Shown: one piece after another, positions 34,206 through 46,685 of the stretch
How positions within the stretch are numbered: the first letter of the stretch is position 1
Layout of the letters: each line of letters opens with the position of its first letter
Assembly: GCA_039545355.1 (NCBI GenBank)
Contig: BCJJ01000001.1
Location: 680,570-744,569 of the forward strand
DNA from: Trichosporon coremiiforme
Taxonomy: Eukaryota; Basidiomycota; Tremellomycetes; Trichosporonales; Trichosporonaceae
DNA: 64,000 bases
Direction of reading: 5' to 3'
Position numbers and translations under genes: made by a program
Notes under the pieces: generated by a model
What the model was told of the DNA's origin: nothing
Databases searched by the model: none
What the model saw: the letters and a program-made list of their open reading frames with translations, nothing else

Positions 34206-36141
34206 TCACACTTTGCTCTTCTCGTCCCCTTCCTCCTGTACTTCTGCCGTTGCCGCGGAAGCCTGGCGCTCCTGCGCCAGCTCCTCTTCCTTCCTCTTCG
34301 CCTTCTCTGCGCGCTCCCTTCTGAGCCGCGGTCCTATCCGCGCAACCATGATTGGGAGTGGCGTAACAAGCACACAGATACCGGCGAGCAGGACGAACAT
34401 CCATCCCGCGCCCATCGCCTTGAACATGGGCTGGACAGTGCCGACCTCGACTGCACCGAGGAGACAGCGCGTGAAGTTGAACTGGCGTCAGCTATGAGTC
34501 GCACTGCCTCAGCGTACCGATGCCGTAACTGCTCCACCTTTACCCGGCGCGAGGTCGATGGCGTAGATCGTTGTCGTTGTGAGCAGACTCGTGCCGAGGC
34601 CGCAGATGAAAGTGAAGATGAGGGGAACGGAGACGTGCACATGCTCCTGCATTGTCCATCCCATCGCGATCGCCGAGATGACGAGCATCCCAGCGTGCCA
34701 GGGGAGGAACGAGAGGCGCACCTTCTCAAGCCGGAACTCAGGATGCGCCCTGTGGTCCCCTCCCACCCGCTTCTTTTCCTTCTGGTACACCTTGTCCATG
34801 AGCAGTCCCGTCAGGATACCGCCGATCGCGACGCCGGCACCGTTTGATCTGATGTCAGCTCAGCAAACGCGTAGCCTCAGCTTACATATAAGCGACGCCA
34901 ATCATGATCTCGCTGAAGTGGTAGATGTCGTCGAGCAGGGTCGAGAAGATGGTCAGGATCGCATACGTCAGGGCATAGTACACTGAGGACCAGAGGAGGA
35001 ACATGACCAGGTCCGGTTGCAGCAGCAGTAGGAACGATGACAGCGGCTGGAACTGAACGTCAGCTGTCACCATGGGGAGGGCAGCTCACCTTTGTCTGCT
35101 TCACGTCCGGGTGCGTCTTGACCTCGGGCGTCAGGTCGTGCCTTGCCTTGCGCCTTTTGATGCAGCCAGCCGGCGTATCGTTCCATTTTGGCGGCGGCAC
35201 ACTGCCATCGCCGACAAGAGAGCGGAGTGTCTCCGGCATAAAGCTGGGCAGAGTTAGATAGGCATGACCAGCATAACTCACAGAACCATGGGCACAAGAA
35301 TGACGCCGCCCATGCAGACGAGGAACCAGAAGATGGACCGCCACCCAAGGCTGCCTGCGAACACGCCGCCTAGCAGTGGTCCAATTGTGGGTCCAAAGCA
35401 AGACAGCGTGTTGAAAATGCCGAGGTATTTGCCTCTCTCTTGCGGCCTGGCGACATCCGAGATCACGCCAGCGCCGATGGCTATCGTCGCAGAGGCACCC
35501 GAGCTCTGCACGATGCGCATAAGCAACAGCAGCCAGTACGCATTAGTCGGGCAAAGCGCTTGTCCCACGCTCGCGAGCATGAAGATGAGAATCGTGCCAA
35601 TGAAAATGGGCCTGACTGTCAGTCAACACCCGGCGTCGCTACTCACCGGCGACCGTAGACATCAGCAGCCGAGCCCCAGAACGCGGGCGTCAGGCCCTGG
35701 AACACCCTGGCGTCAGCTCTACAGACAACCTCGAGCTCACAAGTAGATGGCAATGGTGAGGTTGATCTTGGCCTTGGAGACGCCAAAGGCGTCGCTCATC
35801 GTCGGAATCGCGGGGACAAAAATGTTAGAGCCGATCGGTCTGCTGTCAGTCATCCTTTCCGTTTTTTGATCGTCGTGAACCCACGAAGTCGTGGCGCCCA
35901 CAGCGGCGAGTGTCACGATGAACCACTTCTTCCCCTCGCCGAAGGCGCTGTATGGCCGCTCGACCGTTGTCGCTGTTTCTGTGCACCCCGGTGAGGTCAC
36001 GGGGGTAGTCGCGCGACTCGGGTCGTTCTCGTCCAAATCCAGGTTCTCCTCTACAGCCGCCAGGTCTGTTATCGGGACGCGCGGCTTGTCCTCGCTGTCA
36101 TTCGTGCTGTTCGCGCCATCGCCGGCGCTGTCTCGTGTCAT
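34206..36141 (-). CDS. MFS multidrug transporter, DHA1 (Qdr/Aqr-like)
   Basis: Exons 35885-36141, 35741-35839, 35647-35706, 35282-35611, 35090-35243, 34886-35052, 34518-34848 and 34206-34481 give 557 residues. A hydrophilic N-terminus of about 70 residues precedes 12 predicted membrane helices. DHA1 signatures are [14 protein letters not shown] in helix 1, [12 protein letters not shown] (motif A), [19 protein letters not shown] in helix 4, and the antiporter motif [11 protein letters not shown]. The central loop is long and basic, as in the Qdr group, and the tail is charged. It probably exports drugs or organic cations by proton antiport at the plasma membrane. Substrate is not readable from sequence. 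Splicing removes a 45-nt first intron that would otherwise break helix 1. Confidence 0.88.
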
Positions 36142-36494
36142 CTGTGTATTATTGGAGCTGGGGAGTCATGCGGAGTCATGAGGTGAAGGCGAAAGGGATA
36201 AATGGGTTGCCGTTTGTCGGCCTTCGCCGATCTTCAGCAACTCAGGAACCAAATATCGCACCCCGCCGCCGGAAAGTCACCTGGTCAGCCGCAGTTGCCG
36301 ATCTAAGCGACCCGGCTGGTGACCGACGGAGGAATGCGACTCGAGACGTCATGTCACCACATGCTACCACCTCACGCATCATGGACACGGATCCCGCATG
36401 ACAGAGCTTGCTGATGATACCCGGCCATGACGGCGGTTGCTGATGTGATGCAACGATGTGATGGAAGAATGACATAACTCTATGGATTGTACAA
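36142..36494. other. Promoter of the DHA1 transporter and 3' end of VPS18
   Basis: 353 bases, no gene seen. The plus-strand end is AT-richer and may hold the VPS18 polyadenylation region. Confidence 0.5.
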
Positions 36495-39400
36495 CTATAT
36501 GGCCCAGTCGCCTGCGTCCTCGTCCTTGACGAAGGGCTTGTCGATACTCGCAATAGCCCCTTCGCACAGCGGGCACGTGGCGGCTACGAGCTCGTCCAGC
36601 TCCTTCCGCGCCTCCTCGACCTGGGTACTGTCCAGGTCCCGCTTCTTCTTCTTGCCCTGACCGGACACGGCCTGAGCCAAAGCGTCGGGTACGATGAGGT
36701 CGCGCAGCCGGTCGCCCGCGGCGACGAGCGTCTGCCGGCCTGGAACTGGGAGCCAGTCGGCCGCACCCTTCGAGTCTTGCCGCTTCGGTCCGTTCGCGTT
36801 CGGACCGAACTGCGAGGATAACAACGCACGAGAACCCGCACCGTCGCCCGTAGAGCGCACGAGCTCGTTCTGCAAGTGCAGGATCCGCCGGAGCGAGTGC
36901 GGCGGGAGGTACTCGGTCGCCTGATGTCAGTTGACAGTCGCCACCAAGACAACTCACCATGGAGATAAGGCAGTCAGTGTGGAACGCGTGCTGGCACGGG
37001 AAGACGTAAAACTGACGCGCCGTGAGTGCGCCGTCGCAGCGCCAGCACTTATCGCTCGTCTCGATCGCGACAAAGCGAGACGACAGCGCCTCAATGTCGC
37101 GCTTGATCGACTCGGCCGAGCGCGTCGCGGCCGTCATCTCCTTCTTGAGCTCCTCGATGCGCGCACTGTAGTCCTCGAGCGCGGTGCAGATCTCCGTCTT
37201 GAAGTCGTCGATGACGACAAAGTCCGGGAAGAAGGGCAGGATGTCCTCGATCTTGACCAAGTCCGTCGCCTCGAGGAACCGCATCGCGCTCTTGATGTCG
37301 CTCTTCTCCTGCACGACGTACTTGGCGATCTTGAGCCAGAGCTTTTTCCGCAGGTCCAGGTCGTCCCCAGGCTTGTCTGCGTTCTCCTTGGCAAGCTCCA
37401 GGTCGCCCTTCTCCAGCGCCAGGTCCACACTGTTTTCGTACAGCCCCATGCGGCTGTAGATGAGGACGCACGCCTGAATCCGGCCATGCTTCTTGCACAT
37501 TCGCAGGGCGTAGTCGAGATCGTAGTACGGTTTGTCCGAGAGAGGGTCGTCAGGGCACGTCGACAGGAAGCGGATTAACGGCGCGTCGTCCCCGTTCGAG
37601 TCGCAAACGTAGAGCGTAAGAAGGAGGTTGTAGATAGTCGAGTCCGCCGAGCCCTGGCGGTGGATGACGTGCTCGAGGTATCGCACGGCCTGGTTCGACT
37701 CTAACGGCTCCGACTTCTGTAACAGAAGCGCCGGAATGAGTTTTCGCGGCGACAGCGACGACTGCCTGATCCACGCATCGACCGTAGCGCGCGGCGCGTT
37801 GCGCATGAGCAAGGAAGAGAAGCGGTAGTACAGGTCGACGTCGTCCTGGCGGCTGAGAATCTCGATTGCCTTGTCCCACTGCTCCTCGGCGATCCAGTGC
37901 TCGACAATCTTGCCCCAGTCCTTGTTCAGCTCGGCGAAGAACAGGTATAAGTCTGTCCGTCCGTGGCCCTGGATGAGCTCGTATACGACGGCCGGGTCAA
38001 GGTTCGACTTGTAGTCCTTCATGAACGATTGCAGGTCATCCTCGACCATCTCGCGTTCCAGCTGCAGTGTCTCGACGTCCGACGTCGCCGACTCGGAAGC
38101 GATCAGGTCCTCGAGCGTGTTGCATTTGTTAAGGTATATCTCGAGAAGCCACGTCGCGAGCATCATGCGTTGCGTCAAGTCCTGTCTGTCAGCTGAATAC
38201 GCATTGATGTAACTCACCCTTTTGTCAAGCTTGTCCAGTCTTCCAGTCAAGTAGGCCCTTAGCGCGTCTCGCTCGTCGGCATCTATGAACTTGAGCGTGA
38301 CGTACTCGAAGCTCCTGGTCGACTCGGCCCATGCCCTAGCGGCCAAGATGAACTTGCCTTCGTCGTACAACGCGTCTCCCTGACGGGACAGGACGATGTC
38401 TCGCTGCGCCGGGGTCGACGCGAATTCGAGTGCCTCAGCAAACTTGTTCCGCTCCAGCTTGGCGCGCCACACGTCGCGTTCCTCCTTGTTCACGACGACC
38501 TCGATGATCTTCGTCTCGGTGTAGATCCAGTAGGTCTTGGAGATCGGGTCGGACGACAGCCCGAGCGCCGCCTCGCCCTGGTCTAGCGGGATCGGCTCCT
38601 CCCACACGACCTTGTCGGTTTCGCGAGACACACCAACGATTCTATCGCTGTAGAGGAAGAGCCAGTGCCACTGCGTCACGACGAAGGAGATCGGCACAGG
38701 CGCAGGACCCGTCGGCTTCGGCGGCGATCGCGAGAAGGCTGGCCCAGTGCTCGCCGGTTCTGGCGCAGGGGGGTAAGGGTACAGCGACGCCTTGTGGAAG
38801 ACCTCCGGGGTCGGCGTTGCTGAGATCGCGGCGTTGTAGAGTCCGGGCTCGGTCAACCAGGCGATAGCCGTTGGCGCCTTTAGCCTCGAGTCATGTCCGG
38901 GCAGGGTCGGGGTGTACGTCCGCAGCTCCGAGTTCTTCGGGCTGCCCGACAGTTCCTGGAAGTTCATCGGTCCGTCGCGGGCAGGCTTAAAGACCTCCTC
39001 GGCCCAGCCGCCGCCCTTCCCTCCACCGTAGATGGTAGTCACAGGACCCTGTACCTCGTACACCCGATCCTTCGTCGTGATTACTACCCAGGCCCGCGTC
39101 TCGTTACGCTTCTTGTCGCTGTGCCAGAAGCCGAACGCGATACCCTCAACAGTTTGGTTTCTCGGGAGAGAGTAGACGTGCTGCAGGTCGCGCTCAGTCG
39201 CCTTCGGGTTGACGCTCTTGAAGATGTCGTCTGTCGGGGGAAGGGGAAGGGAGAGAACAGTGCCGTTCGCGGTACCGAGCAGGACATCGATCGGCGGGGG
39301 CGCGTTCGGGTCGTTGTGGTCGCCGCTCCGTGGTGCTGGTGACCAGGCGACGGCGGTGACGTTCGCGCGCAATCGCAGTGGTCGCGGCTTCTTCTGCTGC

Positions 39401-39966
39401 GCAGACGCATTACCGGGAGTGACGGGGAGGTAGAACGCATCACCGGTCGTGGTCGTGATGATGAGATGCCGCGCCTGGGGGTCGGCGTACAGCGCCCGGA
39501 TAGCGACGCTCGCCTGCTTGTCCGCCTGCGGCTTTGGCAGGTCTATAGTGATGAGCTCGTCGGGATGGTTCAGGTCGATGATGACGACGGATAACGGGCT
39601 GGTCGCCAGGAACAGAATGTTGTTGGCTGCTGTAAGATCGAGAATGTCAGACGGCGGCGTGTACTGGACCTGCGACTGGGTGAAGAGGGGAGGGAGCGCG
39701 GTCGATCGTGAGTGCGGAATAAACCCGGTCTCCATCTGATTGTCAGCTAGACGTCCGGATCGAGCTAGCTCACGATAAGGGCCGAGTCGTCGGCAGCCTC
39801 GGGCTCGTCATCGAAGCCCTGGTATTCGACACGGTCGAGCGCTGACGGCCGGTTGGCGTTGGCATACCGGGACGGCCCCGAGGATGCGGCGGCGGCATGC
39901 TCGACGACTGGCGTGGTCAGTGAATTCCCAAGCCAAGATAAACTCACAGTCGTCCAGCGCGGACAT
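36495..39966 (-). CDS. VPS18: Vps18/Pep3, RING-H2 core subunit of the HOPS and CORVET tethers
   Basis: Tethers endosomes and vacuoles before SNARE-driven fusion. Exons 39948-39966, 39774-39907, 38218-39735, 36958-38181 and 36495-36920 give 1106 residues. The first 500 residues or so form the Pep3/Vps18 beta-propeller region (PPSDILDLTAANNILFLATS). A clathrin-type helical solenoid follows (DLYLFFAELNKDWGKIVEHW, then RMCKKHGRIQACVLIYSRMG) with a coiled segment before the C-terminus. The RING-H2 finger has C936, C939, C953, H955, H958 and C961, then a long Lys-rich insert, and its last pair at C1081 and C1084 (CPLC). The split RING is completed only after removal of the intron at 36921-36957. 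A 36-nt intron at 38182-38217 is in frame and invisible to ORF calling. It is divergent from the second MFS gene. Confidence 0.93.
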
Positions 39967-40403
39967 GGTGGTTGGGGCGATGGGACAAGCTGACGGCGTC
40001 GGTCTTGGCTTGGACGTCCATAGCGTCCACCAACCGATTCCACAACGTCACTGCTCGCTCGGCCCTGGCTGTTGGGGCGCCTATTACCGCTGCTGTCGTT
40101 AGGCGTCCCACGCATTTCGGGCGATAACCCGGATCCGGCAGCCACGTGCTGCCTCGGCAAGCTCGGCTCGGCGCTCGGTGCACCCGTTTGCGGGCCGGAC
40201 AGGGCCGACATCCGTGCTCTCAACTCCACAACGGCCATCCAGCTCGGAGGACTTATCCGTTGCCGACGGATATGTTCACGACGAAACATTCTCATCTCGA
40301 TCGACTCACAGGCAGCGAGTACTGACCCCGACTGTCCCGCGAGCCCCCTCTCAGGCCAGCTTATCGTTCCCGACACCCTCGACACCCATGTTTTGGACTG
40401 GAC
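39967..40403. other. Divergent promoter, VPS18 / second MFS transporter
   Basis: 437 bases between the two starts. No TATA box or known site is evident. Confidence 0.5.
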
Positions 40404-42141
40404 ATGCCCACCGACATTGAGAAAGCCGTGGACCGAGTGAGCGGTGGCGCCGTCGTCAACCGCGCAGACGATGGAAACGACCAAAATTTTGGCGCCCGAG
40501 CACTCGAGTCGCCCGATGCCTCCACGGCGCCGTCCGAATTCCACGAGCCTTTGAAGCTGACGCCGACGGTCCTTTCGACGCGCTCGGCGCGCGAGGCGGC
40601 AAAGCAGCTCCAGAATTTCGATGCCTCGCCCGAGAATCCTCGCAACTGGCCCCTGTCCAAGAAGTGGGGGCTGTGTCTCACGATAACAGTGACGGGGTTC
40701 ATCTCGACCAGCGCGTCATCCATCGCAGTACCGGGGATACACCAGGTCATGGCCGAATTCGGGATCCACAACCTCAAGATTGGGACGCTGATTACGTGTT
40801 TCTACGTCTTGGGGCTCGGAACCGGACCGTTCATCTTTGCGCCGATTTCCGAGCTGTGGGGTAGACAGGTTGCGTACCTCTCCTCTCAGTTCTTCTTCGT
40901 CATATTCGCGATTGGAGCAGCTGTTGCGCCGAAGTGGGTAGAGTGGCGACCGCGGTTTGGGGGTGGAACTGACAGGCACAGTATGGCGGCACTCATCGTG
41001 CTCCGCTTCTTCTGTGGGATGATGGGATCAGTCGGACCTACACTAGGCGTAGCCACATGTGCTGATGTAAGCCCGCTTTTTCGACACTCACTGATGACAG
41101 TTATTCGCACCGAACGAGCGCGGCCTCCCGGTCAGCATCTACGCGATCGGGCCCATGGCAGGCCCGGTACTGGGCAGTATGCTCGGATACTGGATCCTCT
41201 TTGGCGGCTGGCGGTGGGAGCTGTGGTTCATGGTGATCGCATCTGGCTTGAACTTTGCCTTGCTCATTTGTTGTTCACAAGAAACCTACGCGCCCGTGAT
41301 CCAGCGCAAGCTCAGGTACCGAATCCAGTATCCCCAATCGGACCCTACGAGCTTCCTCGACCGTTTCTCGCCGAAGCGCATCATTCACAATCTCGGATGG
41401 ATGAGTGCCACAGTGTCGAGGAGCGAAGCCGGCGATGCATTCTCCAGGGCCCTCACCCGACCGCCAAGGCTGCTGTTCGGCAACCCCGTCGCGCTCATCA
41501 CATGCGTCTACTACGCCTACCTCTACAGCATCATCTACGTGTTTCTGATCAGCACGCCGCTGTTGTTCGGCCCGCCGCCATTCAAGGTCGACGGCTTATT
41601 CTCCTACCAATGGCCCCGTGGAACGGTTGCCTTGGGGTATGTCGGCTCTGCGATCGGTTTCTTCTCCGCCGCCTTCACGTCGGCGACGCAACAGGACCGT
41701 ATATACAAGTACCTGATGCGTCGGAACGGCGACAACGGCCAGCCCGAGTATCGCTTCGTCCTGACTCAGATCGGCACTATTCTTTTGCCAGTCGGCCTAT
41801 TCATATTCGGCTGGACCGCGCAGGCCGAGACGCACTGGATCGGCCCCGTTATTGGGCAGGTCATCCTCAGCTTCGGGTGCATGCTCGCGTTCAACAGTAT
41901 CCAGAACTTCCTCGTTGACGCGTTCTTCCCCTATCACGCTGCTGCGACTGCTGGAGCGAGCGCGATGCGCTCCATGTTCGCATGTGTTCTCCCCGTCTTC
42001 TGCGCGCAGATGTTCGGAACTCTGGGATGGGGATGGGGCGGCAGCCTCCTCGCCTTCATCGCCCTCGTCGCTATCCCCGGACCGCTCATCATGTTCAAAT
42101 ACGGAAGGAGGCTGAGAGAGAAGTACAGGTTCGAGGGGTAG
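40404..42141 (+). CDS. MFS transporter, DHA1 polyamine/drug type
   Basis: Exons 40404-40933, 40982-41066 and 41101-42141 give 551 residues. The cytoplasmic N-terminus contains the NPRNWPLSKKW signature seen in Tpo1/Flu1-type transporters, followed by 12 predicted helices (GLCLTITVTGFISTSASSIA, APISELWGRQ as motif A, GPMAGPVLGSMLGYW as motif C). The first intron (40934-40981, 48 nt, CTGAC branch) is a multiple of three and contains no stop, so a naive reading keeps 16 spurious residues. Its removal gives AVAPNMAALIVLRFF, the normal family sequence. The protein is expected at the plasma membrane as a proton antiporter for polyamines or drugs; which one is not readable. It ends with a short basic tail 145 bases before the convergent coiled-coil gene. 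Confidence 0.88.
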
Positions 42142-42286
42142 TTTCAGCACCTTCACACCCGACCGACGGCGTGACGTGACATCTGCGACATGGCGACAGG
42201 GCGACATTACTGTTTGCGGCAGTGGCGTACGTGCATTTCTGCGACAGATACAACGGCATCGGCCCGCGGGGGCCTACAATCTACAG

Positions 42287-44130
42287 CTACTTCAATCCGA
42301 GACGTGAGCTCTTCGAGAACCCTGCGCGGGGGATCGTGCCCACCGCCTTCGAGCTCTTCACAGGCGATAAGAACGTGGGGATGACGCCATCTCCGCTCTG
42401 GGCCGTCAGCATTGGTTTCTTGTATCCCTACTCCATACGCATACTTCATAGACACAATTCTGTATCTTGTACTCGTACTCACATTCAAGATGGGATCCCA
42501 GTTGAACGCGGGCTGCGCGCCGAACAGCTTGCGCTTCTTCTTCTTCTCGGGCTCGGCCGAGGAGCGCACTGACCTGTCGTCGTCGGAGCCGTTTACATCC
42601 GCCTCGGCTAATGGCTTGCGCGCCTTGGACGCCGGCTTGCTCGGCTTCTCCCTTGCGGAGACGGGAGCCTTCTTCGGCTTCTTCTTGGGCGACTCGTCCT
42701 CGCTGTCGCCAATGGGCGAGGCCTTGCGCGACTTGGGCTTAGACTTGGGTGATGCCTTGGAGCGCGGCTTGACGGGCGACTTGGCAGCCTTCTTCTTCCG
42801 CACCGGCGCGACATCCGAGTCGCTCCCGCTGTCGTCCTTGGGCGCTGCCTTGCGACTCTTCGGCTTCGCAGTCTTCAGCGCCTCAAGCTCCTCCTCGATG
42901 CCGGCGACGCGTACCCTCTCCTCGCGGTACTTCGCCTTCAAAGCCTTGTGCGTCTCCTTCAGCGTCTCAAGCTCCTCGCGGGCCTCTTCCGCTGCTTCCT
43001 CGTGCTTGGCCGCTTGCGCCTTGGCTTCCCGAAGCTGAGCCTTCAGCTTGTCGTCACCGCCGGCCGATGTTTGTGCTGTAGCAAGCTCTGTTCGGACCGC
43101 CTTCTCCTTCGCCTTCAGAGACTTGTTGGTCTCCTTCAGCGACTCGAGCTCTTCCCGCAGTTCCTCGACCTCCTGTTCGTGCTTGGCGGTCTCGGCCTTG
43201 GCTTCGCGTAGCTGCTTCTTCAGCTTCTCGTCTCCGCCGGCTGCTGCTTGCGCTGTAGCAAGCTCCGCACGGATGGCCTTCTCCTTCTCTTTCAGCGACT
43301 TGTGGGCGGACTGGAGCCCAGTGCTCTCGGCTCTCAGTTTCTCATTCTCGGCACTCAGCTGCACGAGAGAGTCCTGGAGCTCCTTGATCTGGGACTCCAT
43401 CGCAGCCGTAGTGTCTAACGCGCTCTTAGTCTCGGCGGCTCTCTGGTGAGCCGCGCTAGTGTTCGCTGTTTCCAGCGCAGCCTGGTTGTCAGCTTTCAGA
43501 AAGACGCCACCAGCTTACCTCGAGTTCCGCAATGCGTGCACTGGTACGGTCCGAGTCGACCAACATGTCTGCCTCCCTACTCTTGAAGAGCGCAAGCTTG
43601 TGGTCGCGGACAACTCGCTCAGCTTCGGCATGTGCCAGTCGTTGCTCCATCTCGATCAGCTGGAGCCTCTCCTCGCTGAGAGCAAGAAGCGCCTTCTGCT
43701 GCTGCAGCAGAGAGAACAGGTTCAACTGCTGTTAGCTACATCCACGTCCTTTCAGCGTACCTCTTCGCGCATCCCGTTACCTTCAGCCTCGCAGCGCTCC
43801 AGCTCCTTCGCTATCCGAGCATTGCGACGCTCCTGAGCGGCGAGCTTCTCCTGCACGTCTACCAGCTGGATTTCGCGCTGCTCGAGTTTGACTTCAAAGG
43901 CGCTCTCCTGGGCTCTCATCTTGCGCTGGATCATCAGTGTCCGATGAACGCGGGGAGCTTACCTCGGCTGCATGGTGCTTCCGGACGAGCTCCTGAACTT
44001 GACTGTTCAGATTCGCAATCCTCGCCTTCGTCGGACCGGGAGTTCCAGGCACATCCTCCGTCGTGTCCCGGGGCGAGCTAAAGTCGATGCGGTCTATTCT
44101 TCGGCGCCTCGGCGGTGTCACGGATGCCAT
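42287..44130 (-). CDS. Coiled-coil protein with an internal 59-residue duplication and a basic nuclear-type tail
   Basis: I do not recognise the family. Exons 43963-44130, 43761-43925, 43519-43725, 42483-43481 and 42287-42397, all phase 0, give 549 residues. The N-terminus has a basic patch (PPRRRRIDRIDF) and Thr-Pro sites. Residues of about 30-390 are nearly unbroken heptads. Within them two copies of a 59-residue block stand in tandem, the first starting LKEKEKAIRAELATAQ and the second LKAKEKAVRTELATAQ, roughly 70% identical. A Ser/Lys/Pro-rich segment with several KSPVK/KASPK motifs follows, suggesting a nuclear protein and possibly a Cdk substrate. The end reads FNWDPILN joined to SGDGVIPTFLSPVKSSK. 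The last intron (42398-42482) must be removed to reach it; reading through gives an unlikely 70-residue tail. A chromosome or spindle role is a guess only. Confidence 0.78.
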
Positions 44131-44428
44131 GCTTGCTTGCTGGTGTGGTGTTGCTAGACGTTGCGGATGACGAACGGGTTTGTTTACAACCTCGAGAAGA
44201 CAGTCGCGCGCCGAAACCAAAGGCTTATTTATTACCCCCACATTGTGGACAGGTCGCCACCCGTTAATGTATTTGCTAATCGCGGCGTTGGTCCTCCTTA
44301 TCATATTAGGCTGGTCATTAGAATCGCGCTGTCAGGGCCGAAAGTGGAGGTGGAGGACGCACGTCCATGTGTGTTGTGACGGCTTTGCGATCCATGAACT
44401 TTATCATCACCCGCTCGATCTCGCCGCC

Positions 44429-46685
44429 ATGTACCACCTGCTCTCCGGTCTGCACTCCTACCTGACCCGCAAGGATGAGTACTCAGTTGTCATCATCGGA
44501 CTCGACAATGTGAGGAACTTGCTGACACGTACCCTTCGAATCTAGCTGACATCGGCAGGCAGGGAAGACGGTATGTTCAGCTTCGGACACCGGTTACGGA
44601 ATTCTGCGTATGAGGCAAGCTAGCCCAGACAACGGGAACGCCGTCGGGCTCGGACTGCATGGGATGAAGGGGTGATGGCGCCGTGGCGCTGGCGTGCTGC
44701 CCGGACTGCGCAGGCTGGCGTCCCCAACACCCCGAGCTCGCACCCGATGAACCCCCGCTCGATCGGGATCTGTCATGTGGGCACGGGAGACCAGCCTCCC
44801 GCCAACATGTCTGAGATCGAAGTGTTGTCAAAGCATGGGGATTATGGAATCTCTGCTGGGTTCTCGATATGCCGCTGCAAGGCATCCGCTGACAGCAGAC
44901 AATGTTGGAGAAGATCAAGACGCTCTACAACCCAACGCCGGGCATGGCTCCGGACAAGATTGCGCCAACGGTAGGACAGAACAGTACGTCGGATACTCCT
45001 ATGCGAATGACAGCTGAACGCGTTCCGAATTCATTGCATGACAATACGTTTTATTCTCGCGACTGCTCGAACATGCTGGAATGACCCGATCCGACAGTCG
45101 GCAAGATCAATCTTCCGTCAACCATCATGCAGTTCTTCGATCTTGGCGGTCAACGGGACATCCGATCCATCTGGCCGAAGTACTATGACGAGTGTCACGC
45201 CGTCGTCTTCGTGGTTGATGCCAGCGACCAGGCTCGACTGTCTGAGACATGGGAAGTATTCGGTAGGTATTTCCAGTTTCTCCGTCTCTCCTCTCCGGCC
45301 ATCTGAAAGCGCCTATCTCCCTCCAGTTCAAGCCTCAGCCACTCCCCATTCCACCTGACATGAGTGGGATGACTCCCCGCCATGGGCTGCAGACGCGCCG
45401 ACTCGGTTTGGATTCACGGGGGCGGCTCTGCCTCTCTTGGCTGCTGAGGGTAAAGTGTGGCGCTCGGACCCTCCCCAGCTCGAACAGCCTCCTGCATCTC
45501 AGCTGCTCAGCATTCGGATTTTGTTTGTTGTTCAGGACCACTTCATCCGGTTTTTTGGCATCCACTAGACTCTGATTCCTGCTGGCGAGTGGGTCCGGCA
45601 TTCCATGTCCCTTGACCCCACGGTTGGTGGCGGTGGTCCGTAACTCGCACTGCTCGGCGCCATTGTTGTCATCAGGTGCAGGCAAGCACCCTTGCGAATA
45701 ACTTTCTCATCCCTGTTTCCGCTCCTATCGTCCTTTGACATGCCTTAGAACCACACGTGGCCGTGAGAGCGATGCATGCCACCCCTCGATAATGCGGAGA
45801 GACTCCCGCCCGCATGAGGGCGTCCAGATCCACTCTCCCACTCCCACGTCCCTATCTCAGCCACAGACCGATGGCTCTTAGGATTGCGCCCCTTCTATTT
45901 TCGGTCATGTTTGGCTCTCGATGGGAGCCATGGGGAGCGTTGTCTGAATTTTATGTGGACTCCACAGGCTCTTCTGGGGACTGAGGGCACGCTGACAATG
46001 CCAGACGATGTCATAACTTCGCCCCGGTTGCTGAACCTACCTCTACTCCTGTTGGCCAATAAGCAGGACAAGGATACGTCCCTCACCGTTGCCGAGATTC
46101 GCGAGTCGTTCGAGGCTTGGCAACGTGCGCGACCCGGAAAGGAAGACGAAGTGGCCGCGGCCCCAGGGCCAAGCTCGGAGGCTAGAGCGGCCGACGTTGT
46201 GGACGCTGACGCCAAGCGCGAACGCCTCGCCAGCTTGGACGTCCTCGGTGTCTCTGCTCTGGAAGGGTGAGATTTCTTTGACTTTACATGATAACTTACG
46301 ACAGTACCGGAGTACGGGACGCCGTTAACTGGCTGTACGCGCGAGTACAGAATGCCCGAAAAATGTGAGTAAGGACAGCGCGCCCAGACGACACAGGAGG
46401 TTGCCCGGTGCATTACTTTGCGTGTCCTTGAGCTGCTCCAGAAACTTTTGCCTCGCATTGTCTCGCGTCTCATCCGTCAAGGTTGAAGGGCAATCCAAGC
46501 ATGCTGCGGGTGTCGACACTCGCTTGCCGTTCTGTTGCTGTTGCATATGGCGGCGGACGATCGCGGTAAACTGTGCCGATAGCGCAACCGCCTTGGCATG
46601 GCAGCTCTTCCTACCTCGCTCATGGTCGCATTCTTCTCAAATTCCGAGGACTCAGACTAACACTTGCAGAGACGACCGCTTTTGA
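44429..46685 (+). CDS. ARFRP1/Arl3-type Golgi GTPase with long introns
   Basis: Exons 44429-44509, 44559-44570, 44899-44983, 45098 to about 45255, 45968-46266, 46305-46364 and 46670-46685, about 236 residues. The start MYHLLSGLHSYLTRKDEYSV closely matches ARFRP1, which lacks the myristoylated Gly and is N-acetylated to bind Sys1 on the trans-Golgi, where it recruits Arl1. The P-loop GLDNAGKTT is at 24-32, DLGGQ follows TIMQFF, and the guanine motif is LANKQD. A charged 35-residue insert (RARPGKEDEVAAAPG) follows the LANKQD strand. Introns are 49, 328, 114, about 712, 38 and 305 nt, unlike the rest of the window. The exon 4 end is uncertain. The in-frame choice uses a weak GTATTC donor and drops the expected Val-Phe; the better donor 7 bases on (GTAGGT) is out of phase. 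The P-loop AGKT lies on a 12-nt exon. Confidence 0.82.

Noticed and set aside
40934..40981. 16 extra residues in the second MFS transporter
   Set aside because: An in-frame 48-nt intron with a CTGAC branch; removal gives the normal helix sequence.
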